From Onthophagus taurus (taxonomy: Eukaryota; Arthropoda; Insecta; Coleoptera; Scarabaeidae), in contig NC_091970.1 in the NCBI RefSeq assembly GCF_036711975.1, positions 11,353,501 to 11,417,500 on the forward strand: DNA of 64,000 nucleotides. Reading direction: 5' to 3'. The translations under genes and the position numbers were made by a program. The notes under the pieces are model-generated. The model did not search any database, was not told the DNA's origin, and saw only the letters and a program-made list of their open reading frames with translations. This document shows, piece after piece, positions 1 to 13,100 of the stretch (positions are counted from its first letter, which is position 1; each line of letters starts with the position of its first letter).

Positions 1-504
1 AATTGAAATGAACGAAATCTAAGCGAATTTGAGAGATTTCTTGGTCGATTTTTTTAATTTTTAATAAACATAGTGACATGTCGATGTCTAAATCGGGAAA
101 ATGGGGGTTAACGAAATAAGTTATGTTGTTAAAAACATCTTGATCGCAAGTTGCGGTAACTAAAACATTAAAAAAATTAAATTTAAATAATTAAAATTAA
201 TTTATGTTTTACAAACGCAACAAACCCCAAAACCCATCGCGCAAAACCCGTGGGATTTTCCACCTTGAATCCTACACTCATAAGTGTTCATACAAACACC
301 TTTTCGTCGCCCATCAGTTGATAAACATTCTTCTTCAACCGGGATCGGGATAAAATTTAAAACTTTTGAATTCCGAACGATCCCGGTTTTGTTTAAAACG
401 ACTTCGTTTTCATCAGCCCAAATATCGAAATCGGAAATTGGGGCTAAATCGACGATTATCGCGGAATATATTAAGATTGTCACTAAAATCACCAAACTAA
501 ACAT
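1..504 (-). CDS. Secreted CUB-domain-type protein, 5' end (two exons, runs off left edge)
   Basis: Two exons on the minus strand. Exon 1 runs from the ATG at 504 to 213, where GTTT is followed by a GTAAAAC donor. A 53-bp intron (160-212) ends in TTTTAG, and exon 2 covers 159 to 1 and continues outside the window. The phases join exactly and complete a Phe codon after the CCV of exon 1. Residues 1-22 are hydrophobic (MFSLVILVTILIYSAIIV...) and look like a signal peptide. They are followed by a cysteine-rich segment (EECLSTDGRRKGVC, CRIQGG, FCAMGFGVCC) typical of insect extracellular CUB proteins. Exon 2 encodes a CUB-like start (TATCDQDVFNNITYFVNPHF...DLD). The exact family member and its function are not recognised. 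It is divergent from APPBP2, with an array-filled 3.5-kb spacer between them. Confidence 0.8.
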
Positions 505-754
505 GGCTCGATTTGTTTCAACGATTTATGTGTATTTAAATGATTTACGTAACGTTGTGAAATGCAAAATGGAAATGTAAGAAGGAAGAGGTTTTGCGAA
601 GAAGAGAGTGACCCGGATCGAAGAAGTAGCACAATTTTCTCCTTTTATGTACCGTTTTAAACACTACTTAGACGAGGTTGTGTGCTGTATTATGATAAAT
701 GGGAATTTAAAAATTAGAACTAAAAAAAGCGAAGACAAAAAAATTAATTGGGTT
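505..754. other. Upstream region of the CUB-type gene
   Basis: About 250 bp between the CUB gene start and the first satellite copy. It should hold the 5' UTR and promoter of the minus-strand gene. I see no convincing TATA box or initiator, and no coding potential beyond opposite-frame shadows. Confidence 0.4.
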
Positions 755-3415
755 TAAAAAATTTTATTTAAAAAACCGTTGATCTAGGAAACTCGAAATT
801 TCGGACAATTAAACCCCAAATAATCATTTATAACGTCAAAAAGTTTCATTTCTTAATTCATAATCGTTTTGGAGATACAAATTCTTTATGACATTCATTT
901 TCAAAAAACGTCAAATTGAGATAGGCGATTTAAACATTTTATTATAGAAAAACCGTTCAACCTGGAAACTTAAAATTTGGCACAACCCAATCTCAAATAT
1001 TCATCTATAACCTCAAAAAGTTTCATTTCTCAATTCCTAATCATTTTGGAGATACAACTTCTTTATGACATTCATTATCAAAAAACGTCCAATTCAGATC
1101 GGCGATTTCAACATTTTATTATAGAAAAACCGTTCAACTTGGAAACTTAAAATTTGGCACAACCCAACCTCAAATGTTCATCAATAACCTCAAAAAGTTT
1201 CATTTCTCAATTCCTAATCATTTTGAAGATACAAATTCTTTATGACATTCATTTTCAAAAAACGTCAAATTGAGATCGGCGATTTAAACATTTTATTATA
1301 GAAAAACCGTTCAACCTGGAAACTTAAAATTTAGCACAACCCAATCTCAAATGTTCATCAATAACCTCAAAAAGTTTCATTTCTCAATTCCTAATCATTT
1401 TGGAGATACAACTTCTTTATGACATTCATTATCAAAAAACGTCCAATTCAGATCGGCGATTTCAACATTTTATTATAGAAAAACCGTTCAATCTGGAAAC
1501 TTAAAATTTGGCACAACCCAATCTCAAATGTTCATCAATAACCTCAAAAAGTTTCATTTCTCAATTCATAATCATTTTGGAGATACAAATTTTTTATGAC
1601 ATTCATTTTCAAAAAACGTCAAATGAAGATCAGCGATTTTAAAATTTTATTATAGAAAAACCGTTCACCCTGGAAACTTAAAATTTGGCACAATTCAACC
1701 TCAAATGTTCATCAATAACCTCAAAAAGTTTCATTTCTCAATTCCTAATCATTTTGGAGATACAAATTCTTTATGACATTCATTTTCAAAAAACGTCAAA
1801 TTGAGATCGGTGATTTAAACATTTTATTATAGAAAAAGCGTTCAACCTGGAGACTTAAAATTTGGCACAAACCAACCTCAAATATTCATCGATAACCTCA
1901 AAACATTTCATTTCTCAATTCCTAATCATTTTGGAGATACAAATTCTTTATGACATTCATTTTCAAAAAACGTCAAATTGAGATCGGCGATTTAAACATT
2001 TTATTATAGAAAAACCGCTCAACTTGGAAACTTAAAATTTGGTACAACCCAACCTCAAATGTTCATCAATAACCTCAAAAAGTTTCATTTCTCAATTCCT
2101 AATCATTTTGGAGATACAAATGTTTTATGACTTTCATTTTCAAAAAACGTCAAATTGAGATAGTCGATTTAAACATTTTATTATAGAATAACCGTTCAAC
2201 CTGGAAACTTAAAATTTGGCACAATTCAACCTCAAATATTCACCAATAACCTCAAAAAGTTTCATTTCTCAATTCCTAATCATTTTGGAGATACAAATTC
2301 TTTATGACATTCATTTTCAAAAAACGTCAAATTGAGATCGGCGATTTAAACATTTTATTATAGAAAAACCGTTCAACTCAGAAACTTAGAATTTGGCACA
2401 ATCCAACCTCAAATATTCATGAATAACCTCAAAAAGTTTCATTTCTCAATTCCTAATCATTTTGGAGAAACAAATTCTTTAAGACATTTATTATCAAAAA
2501 ACGTCAAATTGAGATCGGTGATTTAAAACATTTTATTATAGAAAAACCGTTCACCCTGGAAACTTAAAATTTGGTACAACCCAACGTCAAATGTTCATCA
2601 ATAATCTTAAAAAGTTTCATTTCTCAATTCCTAATCATTTTGGAGATACAAATTCTTTAAGACATTTATTATCAAAAAACGTCAAATTGAGAACGGCGAT
2701 TTAAACATTTCATTATAGAAAAACCGTTCAACTTGGAAAGTTTAAATTTGGCACAACCCAACCTCAAATATACATCAATAACCTCAAAAAGTTTCATTTC
2801 TCAAATCCTAATCGTTTTGGAGATACAAATTTTCTATGGCATTCATTTTCAAAAAACGACAAATTGAAATTTGAGATTAAAAACTTTGTTATAAAAAAGC
2901 CGTTCAACTTCCAAACTTGAAATTTGGCACAACCCAATCTCAAATGTTCATCAATAACCTCAAAAAGTTTCATTTCTCAATTCCTAATCATTTTGGAGAT
3001 ACAAATTCTTTATGACATTCATTTTTAGAAAACGTCAAATTGAGATCGGCGATTTAAACATTTTATTATAGAAAAACCGTTCAACTTGGAAACTTAAATT
3101 TTGGCACAATTCAACCTCAAATATTCATCAATAACCTCAAAAAGTTTCATTTCTCAATTCCTAATCATTTTGGAGATAAAAATTCTTTATGACATTCATT
3201 TCCAAAAAACGTCAAATTGAGATCGGCGATTTAAACATTTTATTATAGAAAAACCGTTCAACTTGGAAACTTCAAATTTGGCACAACCCAACCTCAAATA
3301 TTCATCTTTAACTTTAATAAGTTTCATTTCTCAATTCCTAATGATTTTATCGAAAAAAGCTTTTTTATGACATTCGTTTTCAAAAAACGTCAAATTGAGA
3401 GAGGCGAGAAAGTAA
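755..3415. repeat. Satellite array 1, 177-bp monomer, about 15 copies
   Basis: Head-to-tail monomers marked by AACCGTTCAACCTGG, TTGGCACAACCCAACCTCAA, AAGTTTCATTTCTCAATTCC and AAAACGTCAAATTGAGATCG. Successive marker positions 951, 1128 and 1305 give exactly 177 bp. Copies differ by scattered substitutions, the outer copies being the most diverged. The array fills most of the spacer between the divergent CUB and APPBP2 genes. No long open frame runs through it. Confidence 0.95.
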
Positions 3416-4016
3416 AAATTACAAAAATAAAATAATGAACAAGAATATAAATAATAATATGTAAAAGAGATTAATCATCATATTTAGAAACAATATTTAT
3501 AAATATAAATAATTAATTAAAATTTAAAAAAGTACACATAGGCAACCAACATTACATAGTGTCAATTTTAGTTGTCGCCCAATAACAAACATTAATTAAA
3601 TTAATTATAATTTAAATCCAATCAAATTAAAAATAACTTTTTACGTCAAAACGTAAAGGTTAAAGGTCTTTAATATCATTGTTATTCCCAAGATTATCAT
3701 GTTTTTAACCTCAAGTACAAAAAAAAATAGGTTAACTCATCACAACAATAGCTGTCACTTTGACGTTTTAACTTGAATTGTACACAATCCAAAAATAACT
3801 TTTTAAAGATTTTCGTTGCGGTCGTCGTCACCTTAATAATCGCGGTTAATCCTCGAGTTCGCATCGAAAATAAATCGTGAGGAAAACGTGAAGTGTTTTA
3901 TCTTTTATGAGATAACATATGCGAACGGTCGGAGGCTGAAAAGATCAGCTGTTTCTTCTCAATGTGGTGTTTACAACGATAATTTTACTTTCGTTTATTA
4001 GTAAGGCGTTTTTAGA
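3416..4016. promoter_or_regulatory. Spacer and presumed 5' region of APPBP2
   Basis: AT-rich unique sequence before the APPBP2 start codon, with a short GC-richer stretch around 3820-3960 that probably contains the transcription start. The ATG at 4017 is immediately preceded by TTTTTAG, so a 5' UTR intron ending there is possible. No core promoter element can be fixed from sequence alone. Confidence 0.35.
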
Positions 4017-4148
4017 ATGGCCCAAGAGGTCCCAACTTTATATACATTGGCTGTACAAGCTGCTGTTAATGATTGCTCAAATTGTAAGTTTTGCAAAAAA
4101 GCTTTTCGAGAGCTTCCTGATAATGCCCTATTTGATTTTTATGAAAGG
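4017..4148 (+). CDS. APPBP2: APPBP2 exon 1
   Basis: Starts MAQEVPTLYTLAVQAAV and ends FDFYER before a GTGAGT donor at 4149. The 44 codons end in phase 0. The upstream frame that begins at 3964 is a different reading frame and is not used. Confidence 0.85.
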
Positions 4149-7100
4149 GTGAGTTTATTTGTTGTTATTTGTTTATAAGGGGGTTAATTTTTTGTTTTTT
4201 TTTAAGATGTTTGTGGAGAAGAGGCTTTGTATTCTTGTCAACGAGTTTAATAATTTGGATATACTCCAACGAATGTTAAGGATGAGACATAAAAGGAGGA
4301 GTTTATTGAAAAATTTTCAAATGTTAATAGATCACTGTCCTGGAATGATCAATAATATTGTTACATGTTACCAAAAATTAGCATCTGGGTTAGCAAAAGA
4401 CTCCCTTTTTGATCGAGTTAAATGTATCCAATTTGGATTGAGGGTGGGGACGTTTTTTAAAGAAGGGGGATGGTTTTTTGGATCTCTTTATGTGTTAAAC
4501 ATCGTCGATGAACTTTGCAAATCAACAGAAAAATCAACTAACATCTCTTTGTTGTTATTAAATTGTTTGTACATGTAAAAATCCCACATTTTCCAATCAA
4601 TTTGTTGATATTATAGTTTGTTTTTTGTAGAAGACTCTATGTTGAAAGTTATTATTCTTTAACAAACACTCAATCTACTTTTGATGAGATCATGGGTATT
4701 TTGGAGGATTTAAAATCGAGTAATAACTTACCAAATTTAGCTGGAATGTATGGAGTTTTTGCAGCTATGTATTTTCAGAAAAGCGAGTATGATCAGGCTT
4801 ATATTTGGTCGAGAAAAGCAGTCCAAAATTTAAATAAAGATGTCCCAAAACGGTAAATATCAAACTTAACCTCAAATAATAAACGTCAAAATTTTAATGT
4901 CAAAAATTTAACCTCAAATAATTAATTAACATCAAAAACTTAACCTCAAAATCCTGTTCTAGAGATTAGTGAATAAATAGTAAATTTAATTTGCCCTGTG
5001 GAAAGATATAGAGTTGTATATAACTTTGAATATAGATTGGTTGAATTTAAAAATGAGTTCATAAGGCGGGATACTGTTACAATATTGAGTCACACAATTA
5101 AGAATATATTATATCTTTATTGAGTATTAACTCTTTGGAGTTCTTTTAAATTGAATACACACATGAGTTGCTTTTATGTACATCTTAACAGCGTTGCCAA
5201 CCTATGCCCACCAAATGTTAGTAGAATCGAAAGGTTTAAATACAAAGTCAGAAAATGTTGTTTGGTAAAAGTTAATAAATGAATCTATATAGGAATGAAT
5301 TATAGATGGGTCAATATCAAGTAAAATATGAAAATTTTATGAATTCGTTGCTCCTTCAAGTTATTAAAGGTAACCCTTAGGAATCGGAGCATGCTATAAG
5401 AGAACTTTTATAACAAAAATTGTAGCAAATTTTATTCTTAACAATATTGCTCTCTTGCACTTTTGCTCTTAGATACGTCAATATCGAGATAGATACAAAA
5501 ATATGAAAATTTGATGAATTTATTGCTTTTTCAAGTTATTAAGAATCGGAGCTTGATATAAGAAAACTTTTATAACAAAAATTGTAGCACATTTTATTGT
5601 TAACAATATTGCTTTCTTACACTTTTACTCTTAGATGCGTCAATATCGAGATAGATACGATAATATGAAAATGTTATGAATTTGTTGCTGCTTCAAGTTA
5701 TTAAAGGTAACACTTGAAAATCGGAGCTTGCTATAAGAAAATTTTTATAACAAAAATTGTTGCAAATTTTATTGTTAACAATATTGCTCTCTTGTACTTT
5801 TGCTCTTATTGTTAGATGCGTCAATATCGAGATAGATACAAAAATATGAAAATTTGATGAATTTATTGCTGTTTCAAGTTATTAAAGGTAACACTTGAGA
5901 ATCGGAGCTTGCTATAAGAAAAATTTTATAACAAAAATTATTGCAAATTTTATTGTTAACAATATTGCTCTCTTGCACTTTTGCTCTTAGATACGTCAAT
6001 ATCGAGATAGATACGAAAATATGAAAATTTTATGAATTTGTTGCACTTTCAAGCTATTAAAGGTAACACTTGAGAATCGGAGCTTGCTATAAGAAAACTT
6101 ATATAACAAAAATTGTAGCAAATTTTATTGTTAACAATATTGCTCTCTTGTACTTTTGCTCTTAGATGCGTCAATATCGAGATAGATACAAAAATATGAA
6201 AATTTGATGAATTTATTTCTTTTTCAACTTATTAAAGGTAATACTTGGGAATCGGAGCATACTATAGGAAATCTTTTATAACAAAAATTGTTGCAAATTT
6301 TATTGTTAACAATATTGTTCTCTTGCACTTTTGCTCTTAGATACATCAATATCGAGATAGATACGAAAATGTGAAAATTTGATAAATCTGTAGCTTTTTT
6401 AAGTTATTAAAGGAAACTCTTTAGAATCGAAGCTTGCTATAAGAAAACTTTTATAACAAAAATTGATGCAAATTTTATTGTTAACAATATTGCTCTCTTG
6501 CACTTTTGCTCTGAGATACGTCAATATCAAGATAGATACGAAAATATGAAAATTTTATGAATTTATTGCTTTTTCAAGTTATTAAAGGTAACACTTGGGA
6601 ATGGGAGCTTGCTATAAAAAAACTTTTATAACAAGAATTGTAGCAAATTTTATTGTTAACAATATTGCTCTCTTGTACTTTTGCTTTTAGATACGTCAAT
6701 ATCGAGATAGATACGAAAATATGAAAATTTTATGAATTTGTTGCGCGTTCATGTTATTAAAGGTAACACTTTAAAATCGGAGCTTGCTACAAGAAAACTT
6801 TTATACCAAAAGTTGTAGCAAATTTTATTCTTAACAATATTGCTCTCTTGCACTTTTGCTCTTAGATGCGTCAATATCGAGATAGATACGAAAATATGAA
6901 AATTTGATGAATTCTTTGCTTTTTCAAGTTATTAAAGGTAACACTTGAGAATCGGAGCTTGCTATAAGAAAAATTTTATAACAAAAATTATTGCAAATTT
7001 TATTATTAACAATATTGCTCTCTTGCACTTTTGCTCTTAGATACGTCAATATCGAGATAGATACGAAAATATGAAAATTTTATGAATTTGTTGCACTTTC

Positions 7101-10100
7101 AAGCTATTAAAGGTAACACTTGAGAATCGGAGCTTGCTATAAGAAAACTTATATAACAAAAATTGTAGCAAATTTTATTGTTAACAATATTGCTCTCTTG
7201 TACTTTTGCTCTTAGATGCGTCAATATCGAGATAGATACGAAAATATGAAAATTTGATGAATTCTTTGCTTTTTCAAGTTATTAAAGGTAACACTTGAGA
7301 ATCGGAACTTGCTATAAGAAAACTTTTATAACAAAAATTGTTACAAATTTTATTGTTAACAATATTGCTCTCTTGTACTTTTACTCTTAGATACGTCAAT
7401 ATCGAGATAGATACGAAAATGTGAAAATTTGATGAATTTATTGCTTTTTCAAGTTATTAAAGGTAACACTTGGGAATCGGAGCTTGCTATAAGAAAACTT
7501 TTATAACAAAAATTGTTACAAATTTTATTATTAAGAATATTGTTCTCTTACACTTTTGCTCTTAGATACGTCAATATCGAGATAGATACGAAAATGTGTA
7601 AATTTGATGAATTTATTGCTTTTTCAAGTTATTAAAGGTAACACTTGGGAATCGGAGCTTGCTATAAGAAAACTTTTATAACAAGAATTGTTGCAAATTT
7701 TATTGTTAACAATATTGCTCTCTTGCACTTTTGCTCTGAGGTGCGTCAATATCTATTTTCGCAATATTTATTAGGTTTACTTATGATGCCTATTGTATGT
7801 ACCAATGATCTGGCAACATTGCTCGAGCGATATTGCCATATCGTTGGTATATACTTTTATGCAATATAAGTAGGCTATTCCCATAAGGTACAATTTTTGT
7901 CGCAATTGTTTTGATTTTAAGTACGATGTGTTTCATAATACTTTGTTAAAATTTTGAAAATCGGTAGATTAAATGGTATATCGGTACATTATCTTCTATA
8001 TCGGTAGAGCTATCGATAAATCGGTAGGGTTGGCAACGCTGCATCTTTATGACCCCTATCAAGTCTCAACCTTTTTGAACGAATTGCCCACTTTATTAGG
8101 TCCGCTTTATTTATCGCCCCCTATACTTATTGAATAAAAATTGAGTATAATTCAAGAATCATCATGTCGCTTAAAAACCGACAATTCTTATTTAATCGAA
8201 AAAATCAAAAAAAAAAGTGCGGAAAATTGTAAAACTTACCAAAAAATCACTTGATTTAACTTATTGGTTCCTGAGTGCTAGACACTGTAGCCTTTAAGAA
8301 CAGTGTTTAACGTTCTGGAAGCAATAGGTATTATTTTAAAAACAGCATCTAATCTTTTCCAAGTAAGTTGTGGTCTGTTTCTGCAATATCTAACATTTTA
8401 GAAGCAGTAGGTAACTTTTTGAAATAGTGTTTCTTCTTTCCAAGCAGTTTTTAGTATTTTTCTAGCAGTATTTAATCTTCTGATAGCAATAATTAGTTTT
8501 TGCCAACAGTATCTAGCTTTCTACAAGCAATTAGTAGTCTTTTCAACAATATTTAGCATTCTGAAAGTAGTTAATAGTCTTTTCGAAACAGTATTTTGTC
8601 TTTCTAAGTAGATGATAGTTTCTCCCAGCAATATTTAGTCTTCTCCAAGCAGGTCTTAATCTTTTCTAGTAGTATATAGCACTCTGAAAGGAGTAAGTAG
8701 TCTTATGGAAGCAGTATCTCGTCTTTCCAATCAATTTGTAGTTGTTTTTAAGCAGTAGGTACGTTTTTTGGAGAGCACATCTCTTCTTTCCAAGTAGTTA
8801 TTAGTCTTTTCCAGCAGTATCTAACATTCTGGAAGCAGTAGGTACCTTTTTGGAAAGCATATCTCTTTTCGAAACAATTATTAAAGTCTTTCAAAGCAAT
8901 CAATAGTCTTGGAAGCAGTATTCCGCCTATCCAAGTTGGTCAAAACCTTTTCCTACAGTGTTTAGCGTCCTGGAAGCAATAGGTATTATTTTGAAAACAG
9001 TATCTAATCTTTTCCAAGTAAGTTGTAGTCTTTTTCTGCAATATCTAGAATTTTAGAAGCAGAAAATAACTTTTTGAAATAGTATTTCTTCTTTCCAAGC
9101 AGTTTTTAGTCTTTTTTTAGCAATATTTAATCTTCTGATAGCAATAATTAGTCTTTTGCCAACAGTATCTAGCTTTCTACAAGCAATTAGTAGTTTTCCA
9201 ACAATATTTAGCATTCTGAAAGTAGTTAATAGTCTTTTCGAAACAGTATTTTGTCTTTCTAAGCAGATAATAGTTTCTCCCAGCAATATTTAGTCTTCTC
9301 CAAACAGGTCCTAATCTTTTCTAGCAGTATATAATTCTCTAAAAGCAGTAAGTAGTCTTATGGAAGTAGTATCTCGTCTTTCCAATCAGTTTGTAGTTGT
9401 TTGTTAGCACCATCTAGTCTTCTACAAGCATATTGTAATCTTTTCCACCAGTATCTAGCATTTTGGAAGCAGTAGGTACGTTTTTTGGAGAGCATATCTC
9501 TTCTTTCCAAGTAGTTATTAGTCTTTTCCAGCAGTATCTAACATTCTGGAAGCAGTAGGTAGCTTTTTGGAAAGCATATCTCTTTTCCAAACAATTATTA
9601 AAGTCTTTCAAAGCAATAAGTAGTCTTGGAAGCAGTATTCCGCCTGTCCAAGTAGGTCAAAACCTTTAAGAACAGTGTTTGACGTTCTGGAAGCAATAGG
9701 TATTATTTTAAAAACAGCATCTAATCTTTTCCAAGTAAGTTGTGGTCTTTTTCTGCAATATCTAGCATTTTAGAAGCAGTAGGTAACTTTTTGAGATAGT
9801 GTTTCTTCTTTCCAAGCAGTTTTTAGTATTTTTCTAGCAGTATTTAATCTTCTGATAGCAATAATTAGTCTTTTGCCAACAGTATCTAGCTTTCTACAAG
9901 TAATTAGTAGTCTTTTCAACAATATTTAGCATTCTGAAAGTAGTTAATAGTCTTTTCGAAACAGTATTTTGTCTTTCCAAGCCGATAATAGTTTCTCCCA
10001 GCAATATTTAGTCTTCCCCAAGAATGTCCTAATCTTTTCTAGTGGTATATACCGCTCTGAAAGCAGTAAGTAGTCTTATGGAAGCAGTATTTCGTGTTTC

Positions 10101-13100
10101 CAATCAGTTTGTAGTTGTTTGTTAGCACTATTTAGTCTTCTATAAGCAGATTTTAATCTTTTCTACCAGTATCTAGCATTTTCGAAGCAGTAGGTACCTT
10201 TTTGGAAAGCATATCTCTTTTCCATACAATTATTAAAGTCTTTCAAAGTAATAAGTAGTCTTGGAAGCAGTATTCCGCCTGTCCAAGTAGGTCAAAACCT
10301 TTAAGAACAGTGTTTAACGTTCTGGAAGCAATAGGTATTATTTTAAAAACAGCATCTAATCTTTTCCAAGTAAGTTGTGGTCTTTTTCTGCAATATCTAG
10401 CATTTTAGAAGCAGTAGATAACTTTTGAAATAGTATTTCCTTTTTCCAAGCAGTTTTTAGTCTTTTTCTAGCAGTATTTAATCTTCTGATAGCAATAATT
10501 AGACTTTTGCCAACAGTATCTAGCTTTCTACAAGCAATTAGTATTTTTTCCCACAATATTTAGCATTCTGAAAGTAGTTAATAGTCTCTTCGAAGCAGTA
10601 TTTTGTTTTTCCAAGCAGATAATAGTTTCTCCTAGCAATATTTAGTCTTTTCCAAACAGGTCCTAACCTTTTCTAGTAGTACAGTCAGTTCCAAAAATCA
10701 TCGTACACCATCGTACACCAACGGTTTTTATATGATTTCTAAAGTAGGATCATAAATAAAAATTTTTTTTCTTTAAATAGTTATAATTTTATTCAATTTA
10801 AACAGATTTATAAGTGAAAAAACTCTGAAACTGAAGAAAATAGCAAAATAAATTAATAATTCTTCAAAATTCTTCCATTGCAACCTCACAAAATTAATTG
10901 TACAGTTTCAAATGTTGCATGAATGATGAAATCTGCGTAGTACTAGTACTTCGTAGGTCCTCCATTCGCTTTTAGTACAACTTTCAATCTTCTCGGCATT
11001 GATTGCACAATGCCTTCAGTATAAGAAATCGGAATTTTTTCTATTCTGCTTGCAATGCAACTTTAACGATTCTTTACTACCAAAGTTGTGTTTTCTAATT
11101 GCTTTTTCTTAATAATTCCACAGGTGTTCTATGGGGCTAATATCTGGTGACTGTGGTGGAGAATGTAGGCACATTATATAAAAGCCATTCGCGTCCTACA
11201 TGTGCTGTATGTTTTCGGTCTTGATCCTGTTGGAAGATCCAACTGTTTCCAAGGCCCAATTTTATAACATTTTGTTTTAAATTGGCCGTTAAAATATTTA
11301 AATATTGCCATTTGTCCATTATATTATCGATAAAAATTAAACTCCCGACTCCAGAAGCAGCCATAGACCCCCACAGCATAACACATCCACCCCATGCTTA
11401 ACTGTTGGTAGAAGATTTTTTAAATCTAGCGCTGTACCGGCTTTCCTCCAGGTTTTACCTCTACCATCACATCCAAAAATGTTGTATTTTGATTCGTCTG
11501 TAAACATCACCCTTTTCCAAAAATTGATATCTTTTTCTTGCATTTTTATAAATTCAATACGTTTCTTTCTATTAACGACGCTAATGTAGGGTTTCTTTCG
11601 CGGTACTCGTCCGGCAGATCGCAAAACTCTTCTCACAGTTTCTGCACATACAGTTTTATTAACTTGATTTTGAAAGTTTGTGCTATTTTTGGGGCTCTTG
11701 TCCGAAGATTACGATAACTTCTTCTTTATGCTTCGTTCATCTGAGGGAGTTAGCAATTTTATACGTGGTGTATTTTCAATATTTCCGGTATCTACAAATT
11801 TATTAATTATGTACTGAATAGTAGAAGCATTTTTGTTAAGTTTTTTTAGCTATTTGACGTATAGAACGACCCTCCTTATGCAATTTTATGACAATGTTTC
11901 TAACTTCTACGCCTATTTCCGTTCTTCGGGGTGGCATGGCATTTGTTTATGTATACGGAGTATAACGATTACTGGTAGGTTAGATAAGGTTTGCCGCACG
12001 GGAAATCACCGATAATTAACAAAGACATGGGTTTTTTGGAAGAATTTTAAAGAATTATTAATTTATTTTATAATATGTATTTTAAATTGAAAGTGTTTTT
12101 TCTTTATAAATGCGTTCAAATAAAATAATTATAACTGTGATAAATAAATTAACTCCTATATACGATTGGTGTACGATGAGTTTTGGGACTGACTGTATTT
12201 AATTCTCTGAAAGCAGTAAGTAGTCTTATGGAAGCAGTATCTCGTCTTTCCAATCAGTTTGTAGTTGTTTGTTAGCACCATTTAGTCTTCTACAAGCAGA
12301 TTGTAATCTTTTCCACCAGTATCTAGCATTTGGGAAACAGTAGGTACCTTTTTTGGAGAGCATATCTCTTCTTTCCAAGTAGTTATTAGTCTTTTCCAGC
12401 AGTATCTAACATTCTGGAAGCAGTAGGTAACTTTTTGGAAAGCATATCTCTTTTTCAAACAATTATTCAAGTCTTTGAAAGAAATAAGTATTCTTGGAAG
12501 CAGTATTCCGCCTGTCCAAATAGGTCAAAACCTTTAAGAACAGTGTTTAACGTTCTGAAAGCAATAGGTATTATTTTAAAAACAGCATCTAATCTTTTCC
12601 AAGTAAGTTGTGGTCTTTTTCTGCAATATCTAGCATTTTAGAAGCAGTAGGTAACTTTTTGATATAGTGTTTCTTCTTTCCAAGCAGTTTTTAGTATTTT
12701 TCTAGCAGTATTTAATCTTCTGATAGCAATAATTAGTCTTTTGCCAACAGTATCTGGCTTTCTACAAGCAATTAGTAGTCTTTCCAACAATATTTTGCAT
12801 TCTGAAAGTAGTTAATAGTCTTTTCGAAACAGTATTTTGTCTTTCCAAGCAGATGATAGTTTCTCCCAGCAATATTTAGTCTTCTCCAAGCAGGTCCTAA
12901 TCTTTTCTAGTAGTATATAGCGCTCTGAAAGTAGTAAGTAGTCTTATGGAAGCAGTATCTCGTCTTTCCAATCAGTTTGTAGTTTTTTTGGTAGCACTAT
13001 CTAGTTTTCTACAAGCAGATTGTAATCTTTTCCAGCAGTATCTAACATTCTGGAAGCAGTAGGTAGCTTTTTGGAAAGCATATCTCTTTTCTAAATAATT

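Noticed and set aside
284..580. Plus-strand 98-codon frame
   Set aside because: Antisense shadow of the CUB-type first exon.
3964..4152. Open frame starting MVFTTIILLSF upstream of APPBP2
   Set aside because: It is a different frame overlapping exon 1. The frame starting at 4017 gives the conserved protein and a proper donor.
755..7745. Regular repeats that could be mistaken for a CRISPR array
   Set aside because: The whole 175-177-bp unit is repeated head to tail with no unique spacers, and the genome is eukaryotic. These are satellites.
9053..10556. Minus-strand frames of 60-77 codons in the APPBP2 intron
   Set aside because: Similar to one another only because they are read from the minisatellite units. 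No independent coding signal.
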